A DNA stretch of 35,159 nt from Clostridia bacterium (GTDB taxonomy: Bacteria > Bacillota > Clostridia > Christensenellales > Borkfalkiaceae). How positions within the stretch are numbered: the first letter of the stretch is position 1; every line of letters begins with the position of its first letter. Of this stretch, positions 14,798-21,525 are shown piece by piece. The notes below the pieces were generated by a model that worked only from the letters and a program-made list of their open reading frames with translations, ran no database searches and was not told where the DNA came from. The position numbers and the translations under genes are program-made. Where the stretch lies: assembly GCA_017467265.1 (NCBI GenBank), contig JAFTSO010000007.1, forward strand, positions 1 through 35,159. The letters run 5' to 3'.

Positions 14798-14813
14798 GGC
14801 GGAATTTTCCGCC
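14798..14813 (+). promoter_or_regulatory. 16-bp palindrome in the 5' leader
   Basis: GGCGGAA-TT-TTCCGCC lies about 20 nt after the -10 box and just before the ribosome binding site AAGGAGAG. It could be an operator or an mRNA hairpin that affects translation of the phosphoribosyltransferase. Function is not known. Confidence 0.4.
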
Positions 14814-14832
14814 GCCAGATAAGGAGAGAGCT

Positions 14833-15369
14833 ATGGAATTTCATACGGTTAACATCCGCGGTTTTGACGCACATTTGCCCATTTTGCCCCTGCCCAGCGG
14901 CATTTCGATCGCCTTTTTTAATCTGCACGGCGACAGCGCACTCACCGAGCATTGCGGCAAAGAACTCGCCAAAGAGCTCGCCGATTGCGACGTTTTGATC
15001 ACGGCGGAATCCAAGGGCTTGCAACTCACCCATTGTGTTGCGAGAGAACTGGGACAACGCTATTACGCGGTGGCAAGAAAGACCAAAAAACTGTATATGC
15101 AGGACGGCATCGAAATCGTCATCGAATCGTCCATCACCACGGGCAAGGAACAAAAAATGTATCTTTCCAAGCACGACGTTGACCTGCTGAAAGGCAAAAA
15201 GGTCGGCATCGTGGACGACGTAGTGTCCACAGGAGCGTCCTTGCACGGTTTGGAAGCGCTCGTCGAAAAGGCTGGCGGCATTATACATAAAAAAGCGTTC
15301 GTACTGGCAGAGGCAGATGCGGCGGATCGCCCCGATGTAATCTATTTGGCGAAAATCCCCCTGTTCTGA
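14833..15369 (+). CDS. Type I phosphoribosyltransferase (adenine PRT-like)
   Basis: A phosphoribosyltransferase of the type I fold, which transfers the ribose-5-phosphate group of PRPP to a base. The PRPP loop IVDDVVSTGAS is at residues 127-136, and residues 57-62 (ITAESKGL) form the pyrophosphate-side loop. The flexible-loop region spans ~83-112. The 178-residue length and HGD-x-LTEHCGKELAKEL region resemble adenine phosphoribosyltransferase relatives found in Clostridia, but substrate cannot be fixed: xanthine PRT or a regulatory PurR-like role are alternatives. AAGGAGAG precedes the ATG. It stands alone, with its own promoter and a 5' palindrome. Confidence 0.8.
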   Translation: MEFHTVNIRGFDAHLPILPLPSGISIAFFNLHGDSALTEHCGKELAKELADCDVLITAESKGLQLTHCVARELGQRYYAVARKTKKLYMQDGIEIVIESSITTGKEQKMYLSKHDVDLLKGKKVGIVDDVVSTGASLHGLEALVEKAGGIIHKKAFVLAEADAADRPDVIYLAKIPLF

Positions 15370-15384
15370 TTGCGCTCCGCGCAA
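15370..15384 (+). other. Small hairpin right after the phosphoribosyltransferase stop
   Basis: TTGCGC-TCC-GCGCAA follows the stop codon directly but has no T-tract. The following 15385-15508 is AT-rich and shows no ORF. A loose stem (TTCGCGCGAT near 15419 with ATCGCGAA near 15453) before a run of T could be a weak terminator or part of a small RNA. Confidence 0.3.
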
Positions 15385-15508
15385 TACAAAGCCGTAATAT
15401 CAGCCGAGCCTTAAACACGTTCGCGCGATAGGTTGCACGGCAAATTTTGTTAATCGCGAAAATAATTTATTTTTTTTCCGCAAAAACCGACTTTTATGTG
15501 GAATACGT

Positions 15509-15533
15509 AAGGCAAGTTTACAAAACTTGCCTT
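15509..15533 (+). terminator. Rho-independent terminator upstream of the giant repeat gene
   Basis: A perfect 11-bp stem, AAGGCAAGTTT with AAACTTGCCTT around the loop ACA, is followed by TTCTTTTTT. It insulates the giant repeat gene from the phosphoribosyltransferase transcript. Confidence 0.88.
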
Positions 15534-15552
15534 TTCTTTTTTGTAAAAACGC

Positions 15553-15581
15553 TTGCAATTCGCCCTATTATAGTATATAAT
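15553..15581 (+). promoter_or_regulatory. Sigma-A promoter of the giant repeat protein gene
   Basis: -35 TTGCAA (15553-15558), 17-bp spacer, -10 TATAAT (15576-15581). It sits 20 bp after a strong terminator and 40 bp before the ATG, so the gene is its own transcription unit with a housekeeping promoter. Confidence 0.85.
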
Positions 15582-15621
15582 GTAAGTAGCACGTAAAAAT
15601 CCCTATAAAGGAGTACATATA

Positions 15622-18600
15622 ATGGCAGACGCTTATATCGAAGACGATTATAACCCAAAGAAACGCAACAGACGACCTAGAAAACGCCCTCGTTGGCCCT
15701 TTGTTATACTCGGCTTTTTAATCGGGTTTATTACCCTGCCCGCACTCATTTCGCTCACGGTACTGCTCATTGTCAACCGTCCCGTTGAAAAGACGGTGAA
15801 CACGATCGACAAGATTACCAACGTTGGGCTGTACGAAATGCTCTTCGGTACGGAAGGCGAAAACGGCGAAGACGGCAAGCTGGGTTATCTCGACGATCGC
15901 TATGGCGAAATGAAACTCAAAGATGCCCTTGGCGATATCGTGGATATTGCGCAAAAGGGCAATCAGCTCACGTTCAACGACTTGGCTACCATCTCTCCGC
16001 AGGTGGAAAAAGCGGTAGATGAGCTCGTCCAAGCCGCCGAAGAAAAGAGCATTATTCTCGACAAAATGGAACTGATGGCTACGCCCCTGTCCGGATTCTC
16101 CGACCTGTTGATGGACGAAGTAAAGGAAATTCAGCTGGGCGAAGTTTTGCTTGCAGTCAAACCCGATATCTTTGAAGACGAATCGACGGGCGCAATCCTG
16201 AAAAATCTCTTCTTTGGTAGAGCAGAAATCAATTATACGGAAAGCGACGGCGTAATTGAAATGCTCCCGATCACCTACACGTACGACGACCAAACGGATA
16301 CTTTTGTATGTGTGGACGAAACCGTTTACAAATACAACGGCGAAGTTTGGGAAACGGAAGACGGCGGATATATCAGCAAATCGGGTGACGCGTTCGCGTT
16401 CTATTCGTCCTACGGCGATCTTCTGTATCAGCTGCAACCCAGCAAAAGCAAGAGTATGACCTTCTATACGGCGTTCACCGTCAATTCCGAAGGCATTATC
16501 GAATACGTAAAACAACAATCGCTCGCACTCGGCTCGTTTATGGGCGACGGCGATCCGATGGCGATCATCGGAAAGCTGGAGCTGGGCGTTCTGCTCGGCA
16601 TCAACAGCCAAGAGGCGGCGGAATCGGACAATAACAATATGCTCGTTGCGCTCGCATACGGTACGTACGGCGTCGATTACACCTTTGAAAACGGCAAAGT
16701 CACACCCGTGCTCGGCGGCAAGGATTTCACCACGCTCGGCGATCTGATGAGCTCTCCCGACGAAGTGCTCAACAACGTACAGCTGGGTGCGATGCTCGGC
16801 ATCAAGACGAGAACGGACGCAGAAAAGGACGGCAACGAAATGCTCGTCGCGCTCGCATACGGTACGTACGGTATCGATTTTGAATACGACCTTGACGGCA
16901 CGATTATTCCCAAAGACGGCGGCAGAGAATTTACCACGCTCGGCGCGCTCATCAACGAACCGAACGATATTTTGAACGGTATTCAGCTCGGTTCGCTGCT
17001 CGGTATCTCCACGAGAGCGGAAGCGGAAAAGGACGGCAACGAAATGCTCGTCGCGCTCGCATACGGTACGTACGGCGTCGATTTCGAATACGACGCGCAA
17101 GACAACGTCATCCCGATGAGCGGCGGCAAGGAATTCACCACGCTCGGCTCACTCATTGAAAACCCCAACGACGTGCTCAATTCCATTCAGCTCGGTTCGA
17201 TGCTCGGCATCACGACGAGAACGGAAGCGGAAAAGGACGGTAACGAAATGCTCGTTGCGCTCGCATACGGCACGTACGGCGTTGATTTCGAATACGATAT
17301 TAACGGCAATATTATCGCAAAAGACGGCGGTAAGGATTTTACCACACTCGGCGAGCTCATCAATCATTCCGACCAAATTTTGGACGGAATCCAGCTCGGT
17401 GCACTGCTCGGTATCAAGACGAGAGCAGACGTAGATAGCGGCGAACACGATATGATGATCGCGATCGCATACGGTACGTACGACGTCGATTTCGAATACG
17501 ATGCAGACGATAACATTATTCCCAAGGCAGGCGGCGAGCCTTTCACCACGCTCGGCGAATTGCTCGACTCCCCCGACGCAGTATTGCAGGGCGTACAGGT
17601 CGGCGCACTCCTTGGTATCACCACGAAAGAAGACGTGGAGAAGAGCGACAGCTTGATGGTGTCCCTTGCGTACGGCACGTACGACGTCGATTTCGAATAC
17701 GATAGCAACAACAAGATTGTTGCCAAAGCAGGCGGCAAGCCTTTCACCACCGTTGCAACGTTGATGGATCCGGACGAAGTGAATACGATTTTGGAAGATA
17801 TTCCCCTTTCCACCATCTTCACGGTAGATATTTTCGATCCGAACGCAGACGCGCTCACCGTATCGCTCATTTACGGTACGGCTGGCAAACATTACGTCAT
17901 CGCGGAAGAGAACGGCAAAAAATATATCGACTGGCAGATCGATCCCGATACGGGCGCTCCGTATAGCGAACGCACCTTCGGCGATATCCGCAAAGGCAAT
18001 CTCACCGAATTCGTCAACGACCTGAAAGTGGGCGACGTGTTCGAATTGACGGCAACTTCCCCTAAACTCCTTGTCGCAATCCAAGACTGGTACGTTTCCG
18101 ATCTTGGCAAACAAGAAAAGATCAATTCACTCCAACTTAAAGACGTCATTGACGTAGGCACGGAAGGCGTGTTGGCGGAAATGGGCGAATGGCAGATCGG
18201 CGAAATCAGCGAAAGCAAGATCAAATCGATCAAGCTGTCCAGCGTTCTGAACGTCAATGCAGGAGACACGGGTTTGATCGCGTCCTTGGCAAACAAGAAA
18301 GACGACGCAGGCAATCCTTGGACGATCGCACATCTTACCGAAGCCAACGTGCAGAATTTGACGGTGGGCGAAGTATTGCCCAGCGCGCTCGGCGCGGATG
18401 CGGAAACGGACTTCTTTGCAGCGCTTAAAGACGCAAAGATCGGCGATTTGAACGCAACGTACATCAAAGAACAGCTGACCATCGGGCAGGTTTTGGGTAT
18501 TAAGACAACGGACGAAGGCATTTTGGCGACGTTCGCAAACTACAAAGTAGGCGATTTCACCGAAGGCGCATTAAAGAGCGAGCTGACGATCGGCGACGTA

Positions 18601-19578
18601 ATCGACGCGGACGCACACCCCATCTTGGGCAAGTTGGCAAGCACGCCGTTGGATCAGGTCGATAATGCAGCGATTGAGAACGCACTCAACGATTTGCAGC
18701 TGTCCGAAGTCATTGAAATCGACCACCCCCTGTTTAAGTATATGGCAACCAAAAAGCTGGGCGAAATCGACGCGGCGTTCATCGACGGCATTAAGGTAAA
18801 AGACGCGTTGGGCATCGAATCGACCACCGATCCCATCTTAACGCAAATTATGGATCTTAAACTCGGCGATCTGAAAGATTCTACTTTGCTCAAAGATAAA
18901 ATCACGAATTTGCAGCTCAATCAGCTGCTGGAAGTAAGCGGTATTCCCGTTCTGGAACAGCTCGGCTCTTACAAACTTAACGAGCTGGACGAAGAAACGA
19001 TCAACGAATTAAAGATCTGCGAAATTCTCGGCATCGAAGACCCCGACAGCGATTTCTATTTCAAGCACTTGAAGACTTCCACTATCGGGACGATGGTGAG
19101 CGATATTGACAATCTCACCGTTGTACAGCTCTTTGAAGATACGATGGAATACGACGAGCACGGCAATATTGCTGGTACTTGGAAATATCTGTTGACGCAT
19201 AACACGGACGAATCAGTCGAAAACCCTCCGAACAAGGATTACGTTGCTCCCGACAAGTACAAAGTGTCGGATATGGCGGCGATGATCGAAAATATGCACA
19301 ACAATATCGAAGAGGCAACGCTGTGGGATTTGCACGACGATAAACTGGCAGCGCATCTCGACGAAGAGACGTTGAACGCAGAGCTGGTGTACAGAATTGC
19401 AGGCGTAGATTTCTCGACGCAGGTAAAAGCTATCACGGGCATCACGACGATTGTCGATACGGACGATAACGGCACGATCGACGATGCAACCGTCGGCGAT
19501 CTCAACGTATTGCAGGTATCGCAATATCTGTCCTTGGTGCTCAATGCCATCCAAGGCAATATTTCAGGCGTGCTCTAA
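15622..19578 (+). CDS. Giant single-pass repeat ectodomain protein, unknown function
   Basis: I do not recognise this 1318-residue protein. The N-terminus is short and very basic (KKRNRRPRKRPRWPF, residues 12-26), then one membrane segment (~27-52, FVILGFLIGFITLPALISL start). By the positive-inside rule the remaining ~1265 residues lie outside the cell. No LPXTG, SLH or other wall-anchoring motif is seen. The ectodomain is acidic and built from one recurring motif, x-(I/L)-x-LG-x-(L/V)LGI...(M/I)L..LA...(I/L)G(D/E)L. Residues 321-728 hold six long units of ~68 residues. Residues ~834-1173 hold about ten short units of 33-43 residues. AAAGGAG precedes the ATG. It has its own promoter and terminator. 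Structural, adhesive or envelope-spanning roles are possible; nothing in it points to an enzyme. Confidence 0.85.
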   Translation: MADAYIEDDYNPKKRNRRPRKRPRWPFVILGFLIGFITLPALISLTVLLIVNRPVEKTVNTIDKITNVGLYEMLFGTEGENGEDGKLGYLDDRYGEMKLKDALGDIVDIAQKGNQLTFNDLATISPQVEKAVDELVQAAEEKSIILDKMELMATPLSGFSDLLMDEVKEIQLGEVLLAVKPDIFEDESTGAILKNLFFGRAEINYTESDGVIEMLPITYTYDDQTDTFVCVDETVYKYNGEVWETEDGGYISKSGDAFAFYSSYGDLLYQLQPSKSKSMTFYTAFTVNSEGIIEYVKQQSLALGSFMGDGDPMAIIGKLELGVLLGINSQEAAESDNNNMLVALAYGTYGVDYTFENGKVTPVLGGKDFTTLGDLMSSPDEVLNNVQLGAMLGIKTRTDAEKDGNEMLVALAYGTYGIDFEYDLDGTIIPKDGGREFTTLGALINEPNDILNGIQLGSLLGISTRAEAEKDGNEMLVALAYGTYGVDFEYDAQDNVIPMSGGKEFTTLGSLIENPNDVLNSIQLGSMLGITTRTEAEKDGNEMLVALAYGTYGVDFEYDINGNIIAKDGGKDFTTLGELINHSDQILDGIQLGALLGIKTRADVDSGEHDMMIAIAYGTYDVDFEYDADDNIIPKAGGEPFTTLGELLDSPDAVLQGVQVGALLGITTKEDVEKSDSLMVSLAYGTYDVDFEYDSNNKIVAKAGGKPFTTVATLMDPDEVNTILEDIPLSTIFTVDIFDPNADALTVSLIYGTAGKHYVIAEENGKKYIDWQIDPDTGAPYSERTFGDIRKGNLTEFVNDLKVGDVFELTATSPKLLVAIQDWYVSDLGKQEKINSLQLKDVIDVGTEGVLAEMGEWQIGEISESKIKSIKLSSVLNVNAGDTGLIASLANKKDDAGNPWTIAHLTEANVQNLTVGEVLPSALGADAETDFFAALKDAKIGDLNATYIKEQLTIGQVLGIKTTDEGILATFANYKVGDFTEGALKSELTIGDVIDADAHPILGKLASTPLDQVDNAAIENALNDLQLSEVIEIDHPLFKYMATKKLGEIDAAFIDGIKVKDALGIESTTDPILTQIMDLKLGDLKDSTLLKDKITNLQLNQLLEVSGIPVLEQLGSYKLNELDEETINELKICEILGIEDPDSDFYFKHLKTSTIGTMVSDIDNLTVVQLFEDTMEYDEHGNIAGTWKYLLTHNTDESVENPPNKDYVAPDKYKVSDMAAMIENMHNNIEEATLWDLHDDKLAAHLDEETLNAELVYRIAGVDFSTQVKAITGITTIVDTDDNGTIDDATVGDLNVLQVSQYLSLVLNAIQGNISGVL
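16582..17805 (+). repeat. Six tandem ~204-bp repeats inside the giant protein gene
   Basis: Units start at 16582, 16783, 16987, 17191, 17395 and 17599, encoding 67, 68, 68, 68, 68 and 69 residues. Each reads LGxLLGIxTR...MLVALAYGTYGVDFEYD...GGKxFTTLGxLI..PNDVLNxIQ in pieces. Units 2-4 are nearly identical at DNA level over AAGGACGGCAACGAAATGCT and the bases after it, suggesting recent duplication or homogenisation. The flanking units 1, 5 and 6 have diverged. Confidence 0.95.
18121..19140 (+). repeat. About ten short diverged repeats of the same motif
   Basis: Units of 33-43 residues begin at about residues 834, 867, 910, 950, 986, 1023 and onward. Each has a (N/E)xLxLxxVLxI start and a (I/L)LxxLAxxKxGDL end. 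They read like the long units without the YGTYGVDFEYD...GGK insertion. Protein-level repeat; the DNA is well diverged. Confidence 0.8.
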
Positions 19579-19592
19579 CAACAAAAAACAGC

Positions 19593-19622
19593 GAACACCC
19601 GAACGAATGCGCTCGGGTGTTC
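19593..19622 (+). terminator. Rho-independent terminator after the giant repeat gene
   Basis: A perfect 10-bp stem GAACACCCGA/TCGGGTGTTC with a 10-nt loop, followed by six T. It starts 15 bp after the stop codon. Confidence 0.9.
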
Positions 19623-19670
19623 TTTTTTACAAAATCCCCCCTTTTTCTTCCAAAAAAGCGCAAAAAACGA

Positions 19671-19699
19671 TTGACTATTTCTCCGTAATCGGTTATAAT
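19671..19699 (+). promoter_or_regulatory. Sigma-A promoter of rpsF-ssb-rpsR
   Basis: -35 TTGACT (19671-19676), 17-bp spacer, -10 TATAAT (19694-19699). Confidence 0.88.
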
Positions 19700-19707
19700 A
19701 TCTCTAC

Positions 19708-19768
19708 ACGGCTATGCGAATAGTCGTTATAACCTTGCACGCAACCGCGTGCCGAATAAGACCAGGAG
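19708..19768 (+). promoter_or_regulatory. Probable S6:S18 ribosomal protein leader
   Basis: The ~70-nt leader between the promoter and rpsF can fold into a hairpin GCACGC-AACC-GCGTGC (near 19736-19751) followed directly by CCGA. Autoregulatory S6:S18 leaders upstream of rpsF in other bacteria combine a stem with a conserved CCG. Assignment is by position and this partial match; I could not check it against a covariance model. Confidence 0.5.
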
Positions 19769-19777
19769 GTGGAAATT

Positions 19778-20062
19778 ATGGCTAAATACGAAATGCTCTA
19801 TCTGATCAACAACGATCTTAGCGACGAAGCAAAAGAAGCGAAAGTTGCAAAGTTCGAAAACGTTGTTACGTCTATGGGCGGTTCCGTTGCTGGCTCGGAC
19901 AAGTGGGGTACGAAGAAAACCGCATACCCTATCAACTTCAAGAACGAAGCATACTACGTTCTGATGACGTTCGAAGCTGACGGGAAAGTCGTAGAAGAGC
20001 TGAAGCGTATCGCGCTCATCGACGCAGATATCGTTAGACGCTTGATCACGAAGCTCAACTAA
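19778..20062 (+). CDS. rpsF: 30S ribosomal protein S6
   Basis: S6 (bS6) binds with S18 to the central domain of 16S rRNA. The 94-residue product opens with MAKYEMLYLINNDLSDEAKE and contains the conserved SDKWGTKKTAYPINFKNEAY-type segment (residues ~44-62), followed by YYVLMTFEADGKVVEELKR and the RRLITKL end. AGGAGGTG is correctly spaced from the ATG at 19778; the in-frame GTG 9 bp upstream lies inside that ribosome binding site and is not the start. It is the first gene of the classic rpsF-ssb-rpsR unit, behind a probable autoregulatory leader. Confidence 0.97.
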   Translation: MAKYEMLYLINNDLSDEAKEAKVAKFENVVTSMGGSVAGSDKWGTKKTAYPINFKNEAYYVLMTFEADGKVVEELKRIALIDADIVRRLITKLN

Positions 20063-20082
20063 GTAGATAAGAGGGAAAAGAA

Positions 20083-20502
20083 ATGAACAAAGTATTTTTG
20101 ATCGGAAACTTGACGCGCGATCCTGAACTGCGCGAAACCCCTTCCGGCGTTGCAATGTGCCGTTTTGGTATCGCTGTGCAAAGACCCTACTCTTCGTCCG
20201 AGGGCGAAAGACAGGCTGATTTCTTTGATTGCACCGCTTGGCGTGGTTTGGCAGAAACGATCGCACGCTACACCAAAAAAGGCAACAAGGTTGCTGTCAC
20301 GGGTAGTATTCAGATCCGCAACTATGAAGATAACCAAGGCGTAAAACGTAATGCTGTGGATATCATCGTACAAGATTGCGAATTCCTGACACCGAAAGCC
20401 AGCGATTCGTTTGACGACGTTGCCGACGCGCCTCGTGCGTCTGCGCCCAAGAAGAAACCTACTTTGCAAGCGATGGACGACGACAGCGATATTCCGTTCT
20501 AA
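20083..20502 (+). CDS. ssb: Single-stranded DNA-binding protein
   Basis: SSB coats single-stranded DNA in replication, repair and recombination and recruits partners. Residues 1-~105 form the OB fold: MNKVFLIGNLTRDPELRETP start, FGIAVQRPY, DFFDCTAWRGLAETIARY, GNKVAVTGSIQIRNYED and the AVDIIVQDCEFL end. A disordered linker follows. The tail ends DDDSDIPF, the acidic tip that binds SSB-interacting proteins. The 139-residue length is usual. AGAGGG precedes the ATG, 20 bp after rpsF. Its position between rpsF and rpsR is conserved across Bacillota. Confidence 0.97.
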   Translation: MNKVFLIGNLTRDPELRETPSGVAMCRFGIAVQRPYSSSEGERQADFFDCTAWRGLAETIARYTKKGNKVAVTGSIQIRNYEDNQGVKRNAVDIIVQDCEFLTPKASDSFDDVADAPRASAPKKKPTLQAMDDDSDIPF

Positions 20503-20539
20503 ATAGAGCGGACAGCCAAATAATTAAAGGAGTAAAATT

Positions 20540-20788
20540 ATGGAAGAAAAAGCACCTGTTAAAAAGGCATTTAAGAAAGCGCCCCGTAAAAAGGTTTGCG
20601 CGTTCTGCCAGGAAAAACTGGACGCAATCGATTACAAAGACGTAAACCGTCTTAAAAAATTCATCACGGAAGGCGGCAAAATCCTGCCCCGTAGAATGAG
20701 CGGTACGTGCGCAGCACACCAAAGAATCCTTGCAACGGCTATCAAACGTGCAAGAATTACGGCTCTTCTCCCCTTCAAAGGCGAGTAA
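20540..20788 (+). CDS. rpsR: 30S ribosomal protein S18
   Basis: S18 (bS18) forms a heterodimer with S6 on the 30S platform. The 82-residue product has a basic N-terminal extension (residues 1-~22), [22 protein letters not shown] with the CxxC zinc-binding pair, then [20 protein letters not shown] and [18 protein letters not shown], the nearly invariant C-terminus. The CxxC plus the later Cys and His suggest the zinc-containing (C+) form of S18. AAAGGAG precedes the ATG. It is the last gene of its operon, followed by a strong terminator. Confidence 0.97.
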   Translation: MEEKAPVKKAFKKAPRKKVCAFCQEKLDAIDYKDVNRLKKFITEGGKILPRRMSGTCAAHQRILATAIKRARITALLPFKGE

Positions 20789-20803
20789 GCTACATCACAA
20801 ACA

Positions 20804-20832
20804 AAAACCGAAGTCTTTTCGACTTCGGTTTT
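20804..20832. terminator. Bidirectional terminator between rpsR and the collagen-like gene
   Basis: A perfect 12-bp stem AAAACCGAAGTC/GACTTCGGTTTT with a 5-nt loop. T-rich tracts follow on both strands (TTT on plus beyond the stem; TTTGTTTGT on minus). It serves the convergent rpsR and collagen-like genes. Confidence 0.9.
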
Positions 20833-20845
20833 TTTGTTTACAATA

Positions 20846-21412
20846 TTACGTTTCCATTAAGCCTGCCGCACGGAGAGCCGCCAAAATCTCATTGATCTTC
20901 TCCGCGTTGGTGACCGTCGTCGCGTCCGTAGCCACCGTGTCCGCTACCGCCGCCGCAGGCGTCACCACTCCAGGCTCACCCTGCGGACCTTGTGGACCAG
21001 CAGGTCCTACTTCACCTTGCGGACCAGCAGGGCCGACAGGACCTTGTTCCCCTTGTGGACCAGCAGGACCGACAGGACCTTGTTCCCCTTGTGGACCAGC
21101 AGGACCGACAGGACCTACTTCGCCCTGAATACCCTGTTCGCCTTGCGGACCTTGTTCGCCCTGTATGCCTTGGATACCCTGAACGCCTTGTTCGCCCTGT
21201 ACCCCTTGTACGCCTTGAACGCCCTGTTCACCCTGCGGACCAGCCGGACCGGCAGGGCCTACTTCGCCTTGTGGACCTTGCGGACCGACAGGACCAGCCG
21301 GACCGATTGGCCCTGCGATATAACGGGGAATCGGATTAATATACACGCCGTTTGCCGACGACGCGCAGCCGCCGAAACAGCCGCACGTGTTTTCATTTTG
21401 ATGACAATACAT
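20846..21412 (-). CDS. Collagen-like (Gly-X-Y) repeat protein
   Basis: A 188-residue protein. Residues 1-33 form a short N-terminal domain with four Cys ([16 protein letters not shown]) that could cross-link or bind metal. Residues 34-147 are 38 uninterrupted Gly-X-Y triplets, mostly [12 protein letters not shown] and GIQ, which should form a collagen triple helix. Residues 148-188 are an Ala/Thr-rich C-terminal part ending [16 protein letters not shown], likely a trimerisation helix. There is no signal peptide. In spore formers such proteins are usually on the exosporium or spore surface (BclA-like), which fits the sporulation genes here, but this is inference. AGGAGGG 10 bp upstream supports the ATG at 21412 over the longer ORF. 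No vegetative promoter was clear. Confidence 0.88.
   Translation of the reverse strand: MYCHQNENTCGCFGGCASSANGVYINPIPRYIAGPIGPAGPVGPQGPQGEVGPAGPAGPQGEQGVQGVQGVQGEQGVQGIQGIQGEQGPQGEQGIQGEVGPVGPAGPQGEQGPVGPAGPQGEQGPVGPAGPQGEVGPAGPQGPQGEPGVVTPAAAVADTVATDATTVTNAEKINEILAALRAAGLMET
20972..21313 (-). repeat. Gly-X-Y coding repeat, 38 triplets
   Basis: A 9-bp-periodic region encoding 38 perfect Gly-X-Y triplets. Several larger blocks recur, e.g. the segment coding [12 protein letters not shown] twice in a row, so slippage length variation between strains is likely. Confidence 0.92.
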
Positions 21413-21495
21413 AAAATTTTTCCCTCCTGATAATACAAGAGCGCAAAACGCTCTCCATACAATATATGTCCGCAGAGAAAAACCCGTGAAAAAAC

Positions 21496-21518
21496 AGCCC
21501 CGACTTACCATCAGGGCC
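21496..21518 (-). terminator. Rho-independent terminator after the second GT-C-like gene
   Basis: Minus strand: GGCCCTGA pairs with TCGGGGCT (8 bp, two G-U) around a 7-nt loop, followed by GTTTTTT. It lies 8 bp after the stop. Confidence 0.75.
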
Positions 21519-21525
21519 GTCCTTT

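Noticed and set aside
15385-15508. 6S RNA or tmRNA in the gap before the giant gene
   Set aside because: No long bulged duplex or tRNA-like end is visible in so short an AT-rich gap.
15718-17100. 460-codon open frame antisense to the giant repeat gene, and a 321-codon one at 17149-18114
   Set aside because: They mirror the repeats of the sense gene, have no ribosome binding site or promoter, and the sense strand has clear start, repeats and terminator. Codon bias of the sense gene explains the open antisense frames.
16582-17805. Non-coding tandem repeat or integron-like array
   Set aside because: The 204-bp units keep one open frame with protein-level conservation.
20972-21313. CRISPR-like periodic repeat
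   Set aside because: The period is 9 bp with no spacers; it encodes Gly-X-Y triplets.
21450-21470. CATACAATA on the plus strand near 21456, like a sigma-E/sigma-K -10 box
   Set aside because: It points away from the collagen-like gene, with no plus-strand gene downstream; no usable sporulation promoter could be fixed on the minus strand.
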